From positions 1 to 17,994 of the forward strand of contig JAILOW010000072.1 of assembly GCA_024690635.1 (NCBI GenBank): a stretch of DNA of 17,994 bases, given 5' to 3'. Made by a program: the position numbers and the translations under genes. Below the pieces are notes generated by a model that saw nothing but the letters and a program-made list of their open reading frames with translations, did no database searches and was not told where the DNA came from. The stretch is from Butyrivibrio sp. (GTDB taxonomy: Bacteria; Bacillota_A; Clostridia; Lachnospirales; Lachnospiraceae). This document shows, one piece after another, positions 15,513 to 17,994 of the stretch (position 1 is the first letter of the stretch; each line of letters starts with the position of its first letter).

Positions 15513-16478
15513 TTATGAAAAACGCTTTTTTACTTCTTCGTATTGCATGTTTATTTCCTGAAGGGCGGCGGTATCACCGTCCATATTATCGGGATGATAG
15601 AGCTTTACCAGAGATTTGTACTTTCTGTCGGCGCTTTCTTTTGAATTGCAGCCTGCAAAGAAATTAAAGGAAGTGTTTACTGAAGGAGCAGGGGAGTCGT
15701 AGTCATCTTCGTAGTCATCTTCGTAGTCATCTTCATATTCATCTTCGTAGTCATCTTCATAGTCGTCTTCGTATTCATCATCAGGATAGTCATCTTCTTC
15801 ATCCTCATAATAGGAATCGCAGCGATGTCTTTTTTTGTCATGAAGCTCTTCTTTGAGCTCTTTGTTCCTGTTTTTCATGAGCCGGTCATATTCTTTTTCA
15901 TTATGCTTTTTACCGGCATCGGGGAAAAGTCTGTAATATCTGTCCATGGCCTGGGCTACAAAGGTTTTTCCAAAAACGGCCCTGATGACATAGACTGCAA
16001 TATCTGCTGAAATTGCCAGGAACAGATACCTTCCGAAGGATAAGAATACAGAAATAAAAAGAAGTACCGTAACAACAGGAAGGAACATAAGCACGGTAAG
16101 GATCAGAAGAAGGATGTAGGTGCCGGTTCCTTTGTAGGAGTAGATGTCCGTGATCCACCAGCTTTTAAGAGATGAGTAGAGGGAGACAACTACGGTGCTT
16201 CCGCTTTTTATCATGGTTTCTGCTTCTTCAGAGACCGTTTCATTTCCGATGATGTCACCTGCGGATGCTACTGTTGATGCTCCGGTAACCAATATAAAAA
16301 TGTTAAGGATAAGCAAAAGAACAAATACCACAGTAGTGATGGGAAGCAGTGCAAAAAGAGTCTTCATGAATTTTGATAAGAGCCTGAAAAACCATGAGAC
16401 CAGTGAAAAGAATGCTTTTAATATGTAAACAAGGGCGTTTGTAACAGCCGATGCAACCAAAGTCAGAAATGATGCCAT
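15513..16478 (-). CDS. Membrane protein with acidic DDYE repeat linker and C-terminal J-like domain
   Basis: This 321-residue protein has an amphipathic or hydrophobic N-terminus (about 1-35) and clear membrane segments at about 41-66 and 119-148, with a further one near 150-170. A basic, charged stretch (178-220) leads to a low-complexity acidic linker built from EDDY units (226-261). The C-terminal 50 residues (FNFFAGCNSKESADRKYKSL, then VKLYHPDNMDGD) contain the HPD tripeptide (295-297) of DnaJ-type J domains. The J domain is short: helix I is minimal or absent. J domains recruit and stimulate Hsp70, so a membrane-tethered DnaK co-chaperone is plausible, but no partner is encoded nearby. 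ATG 16478 has only a weak GGGGGA-like ribosome site about 12 bases upstream. I know no gene name for it. Confidence 0.8.
   Translation of the reverse strand: MASFLTLVASAVTNALVYILKAFFSLVSWFFRLLSKFMKTLFALLPITTVVFVLLLILNIFILVTGASTVASAGDIIGNETVSEEAETMIKSGSTVVVSLYSSLKSWWITDIYSYKGTGTYILLLILTVLMFLPVVTVLLFISVFLSFGRYLFLAISADIAVYVIRAVFGKTFVAQAMDRYYRLFPDAGKKHNEKEYDRLMKNRNKELKEELHDKKRHRCDSYYEDEEDDYPDDEYEDDYEDDYEDEYEDDYEDDYEDDYDSPAPSVNTSFNFFAGCNSKESADRKYKSLVKLYHPDNMDGDTAALQEINMQYEEVKKRFS
15698..15781 (-). repeat. 12-bp tandem repeat coding for the acidic EDDY linker
   Basis: Seven contiguous 12-bp units with + strand consensus CGTAGTCATCTT run from 15698 to 15781. Units 1, 2, 3 and 5 are identical and the others differ at one to three bases. 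Each unit encodes four residues (E-D-D-Y) on the - strand. Because 12 is a multiple of three, gain or loss of units would change linker length without a frameshift. Confidence 0.9.
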
Positions 16479-16577
16479 TTTTAGAGTTATCCCCCGTAAA
16501 ACTTTGTAACAAACCTATGAAAATCAAGGCGTCCTAATCATTTTATATGAAAAAAAGTAGTACCTCAAGCAAAAATG

Positions 16578-16586
16578 TGCTATAGT
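16578..16586 (+). promoter_or_regulatory. Extended -10 promoter for the CNNM/CBS gene
   Basis: TGC-TATAGT (16578-16586) fits an extended -10 element (TGn plus five of six bases of TATAAT). No TTGACA-like -35 is present at normal spacing, as is usual for extended -10 promoters. It lies about 58 bases before the ATG at 16644. Confidence 0.5.
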
Positions 16587-16643
16587 GTAATTTGATATTT
16601 TGCGTGCATTTTGACTTTTTTTAAAGATCAGGAGGAATTGATT

Positions 16644-17994
16644 ATGGACGAAGGCTTGCCTTCTGTCAGTATTATCGCTTTTTTTGCCGTTCTTGTTATA
16701 GACTTTTGTATTCATGGCTTTGGTATGGCCATTGAGCATTTGAGAGAAGATGAGATCGAGAAAAAAAGCAAAGAAAACAAAAATGCTGTTTATGATTCTC
16801 TATTAAAGGTTCTTAATAAGCCCCAGAGGCACACTGAGACCATGCAGACTCTGACCATAATCATGAATATGATCCTTGGAGGAGTTTGTTGTATCCATTT
16901 CTCCGGATATATGACAGAGCTGCTTGGAATTGCAGAGGGAGATGTTTTCGGGATTCTCATCCGCATTATTACCGGATTTGTCATTGTATTTGTGATAATG
17001 ACTTTTGGAATCCTTCTTCCAAGGCGCCTTGCTGTGAGAGAACCTGAAAAATGGGCGGTTACATGCTATTATCCTGCAGCTTTCTTTAGGGCTTTACTCA
17101 CACACTTTGTGGTTTTGGTTGACGGTTTCACAAGAGGACTTCTCTATGTCTTTGGCATAAGGGGAGTCAATGAGGAGACGGTTACCGAGGAAGAGATAAA
17201 GTCCATGGTAAATGAAGGCCAGGAGCAGGGCGTTCTTCAGGAAACGGAAGCGGATATGATAACCAACATATTCGAGTTTTCCGACAAGGAAGCCCAGGAC
17301 ATCATGACAAACAGAAACAATATGGTTGCCATAGATGCCAATATGAGCCTGAAAGATGCCGTCAATTTCATGATGGACACCAATAACAGCAGATTTCCGG
17401 TATACCTTGATGATATCGATCACATCATCGGTATCATGCATATCAGGGATGCAATGAAAAAGCTTTCCGAGGAGACCGATGCTGAGCTTCCTCTAAAAAA
17501 GATCAAGGGACTTTTAAGACACCCCAAGTTTGTTCCGGAGACCAGAAATATCGATTCTCTTTTCCATAATATGCAGTCTTCCAAGACTCAGATGGTTATC
17601 GTTATCGATGAATACGGTCAGACTGCAGGTCTTGTTTCCATGGAGGACATACTTGAGGAGATCGTTGGTAATATCCTTGATGAATATGACGAGGATGAAA
17701 ACTTTGTAAGACCTACAAATAATGCCGGAGAGTTTACGGTAGACGGCAAGACTCCTTTGGAAGTACTTGAAAAGAAGTTTAAAATATCTTTTGAGGACAG
17801 TGAGTTCGAGACAGTAAACGGACTTATGATCTCCAAGCTGGACCGTATCCCTGAGGAGGGCGACGAGTTCGAAACAGAAATATGCGGCTATAGTTTCAAA
17901 ATCCTTTCCGTTCAGAACCACATGGTGGAAAGCGTTCTTTTAAGAAAGCTTCCCGATGAGGAAAAAGCAGAAGAGGACAAAGAATTAGAAATAG
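16644..17994 (+). CDS. CNNM / CBS-pair / CorC_HlyC-domain membrane protein (3' end outside the window)
   Basis: The frame opens at ATG 16644, with AGGAGG at 16630-16635, and runs off the right edge after 450 codons without a stop. The N-terminal membrane domain (about 1-170) has three or four hydrophobic helices (8-30, 66-96, 103-126, 141-172), as in the DUF21/CNNM domain. A CBS pair follows (about 215-340) with SRFPVYLDDIDHIIGIMHIRD and MVIVIDEYGQTAGLVSMEDI, then LEEIVGNILDEYDED. The C-terminal CorC_HlyC domain (about 360-437) has VDGKTPLEVLEKKF and TVNGLMISKLDRIPEEGDEF. This family is linked to magnesium or cobalt transport, also labelled hemolysin C-like; toxin activity is not implied. The family signature G-E-x-x-P-K reads G-I-L-L-P-R (122-127), so ion coupling may differ. 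Nearly full length is present. Confidence 0.9.
   Translation, partial: MDEGLPSVSIIAFFAVLVIDFCIHGFGMAIEHLREDEIEKKSKENKNAVYDSLLKVLNKPQRHTETMQTLTIIMNMILGGVCCIHFSGYMTELLGIAEGDVFGILIRIITGFVIVFVIMTFGILLPRRLAVREPEKWAVTCYYPAAFFRALLTHFVVLVDGFTRGLLYVFGIRGVNEETVTEEEIKSMVNEGQEQGVLQETEADMITNIFEFSDKEAQDIMTNRNNMVAIDANMSLKDAVNFMMDTNNSRFPVYLDDIDHIIGIMHIRDAMKKLSEETDAELPLKKIKGLLRHPKFVPETRNIDSLFHNMQSSKTQMVIVIDEYGQTAGLVSMEDILEEIVGNILDEYDEDENFVRPTNNAGEFTVDGKTPLEVLEKKFKISFEDSEFETVNGLMISKLDRIPEEGDEFETEICGYSFKILSVQNHMVESVLLRKLPDEEKAEEDKELEI

Noticed and set aside
15698..15781. CRISPR-like direct repeats
   Set aside because: The 12-bp units are contiguous, without spacers, and encode EDDY in frame within a gene.
1..17994. 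Mobile element, defence island, toxin-antitoxin or phage genes
   Set aside because: All frames were read for transposase, integrase, nuclease and toxin hallmarks and none were found; genes are housekeeping, surface or metabolic.

Overview
The window looks like a chromosomal segment of an anaerobic, low-to-moderate-GC Firmicute, most likely a Lachnospiraceae bacterium (Butyrivibrio/Roseburia-like). Support comes from strong AGGAGG-type ribosome binding sites, TTGACA/TATAAT promoters, a Rex redox repressor, the carboxyspermidine route to polyamines, and a very large secreted protein with InlB-type B-repeats. The genus is inferred, not proven. Gene density is high, no gap without a gene reaches 300 bases, and I see no insertion sequence, prophage, CRISPR array, tRNA or rRNA.

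Region 1 (1-3600, + strand) is a polyamine operon. It holds the end of a carboxy(nor)spermidine dehydrogenase, then nspC (carboxyspermidine decarboxylase), aguA (agmatine deiminase) and aguB (N-carbamoylputrescine amidase). Together they convert agmatine to putrescine and putrescine plus aspartate semialdehyde to spermidine, without S-adenosylmethionine decarboxylase. The operon ends in a perfect hairpin that contains the stop codons of both aguB and the convergent gene hslO.

Region 2 (3594-6514) has hslO (Hsp33 redox chaperone, - strand) divergent from a stand-alone methyl-accepting chemotaxis protein. A perfect 18-bp palindrome lies against the -10 element of the chemotaxis gene.

Region 3 (6531-10775, + strand) is rex, an unrecognised coiled-coil protein, a fused NAD(P)HX epimerase/dehydratase (nnr) and alr (alanine racemase). 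A consensus sigma-A promoter drives rex, and a second promoter-like element lies inside the 3' end of rex. The pairing of an NADH sensor with an NAD(P)H repair enzyme suggests a redox-cofactor theme.

Region 4 (10777-15507) is a 1498-residue secreted, acidic, repeat-built surface or extracellular protein. It is closed by a bidirectional terminator shared with the next gene.

Region 5 (15513-17994) has a - strand membrane protein with a DDYE tandem-repeat linker and a C-terminal J-like domain. Divergent from it is a CNNM/CBS/CorC_HlyC-type membrane protein that runs off the right edge.

The best candidates for something not yet described are the rex-adjacent coiled-coil protein with its internal promoter, the membrane J-protein with the variable acidic linker, the 18-bp palindrome, and the modular giant secreted protein. 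I did not find a clear defence, toxin or mobile system.
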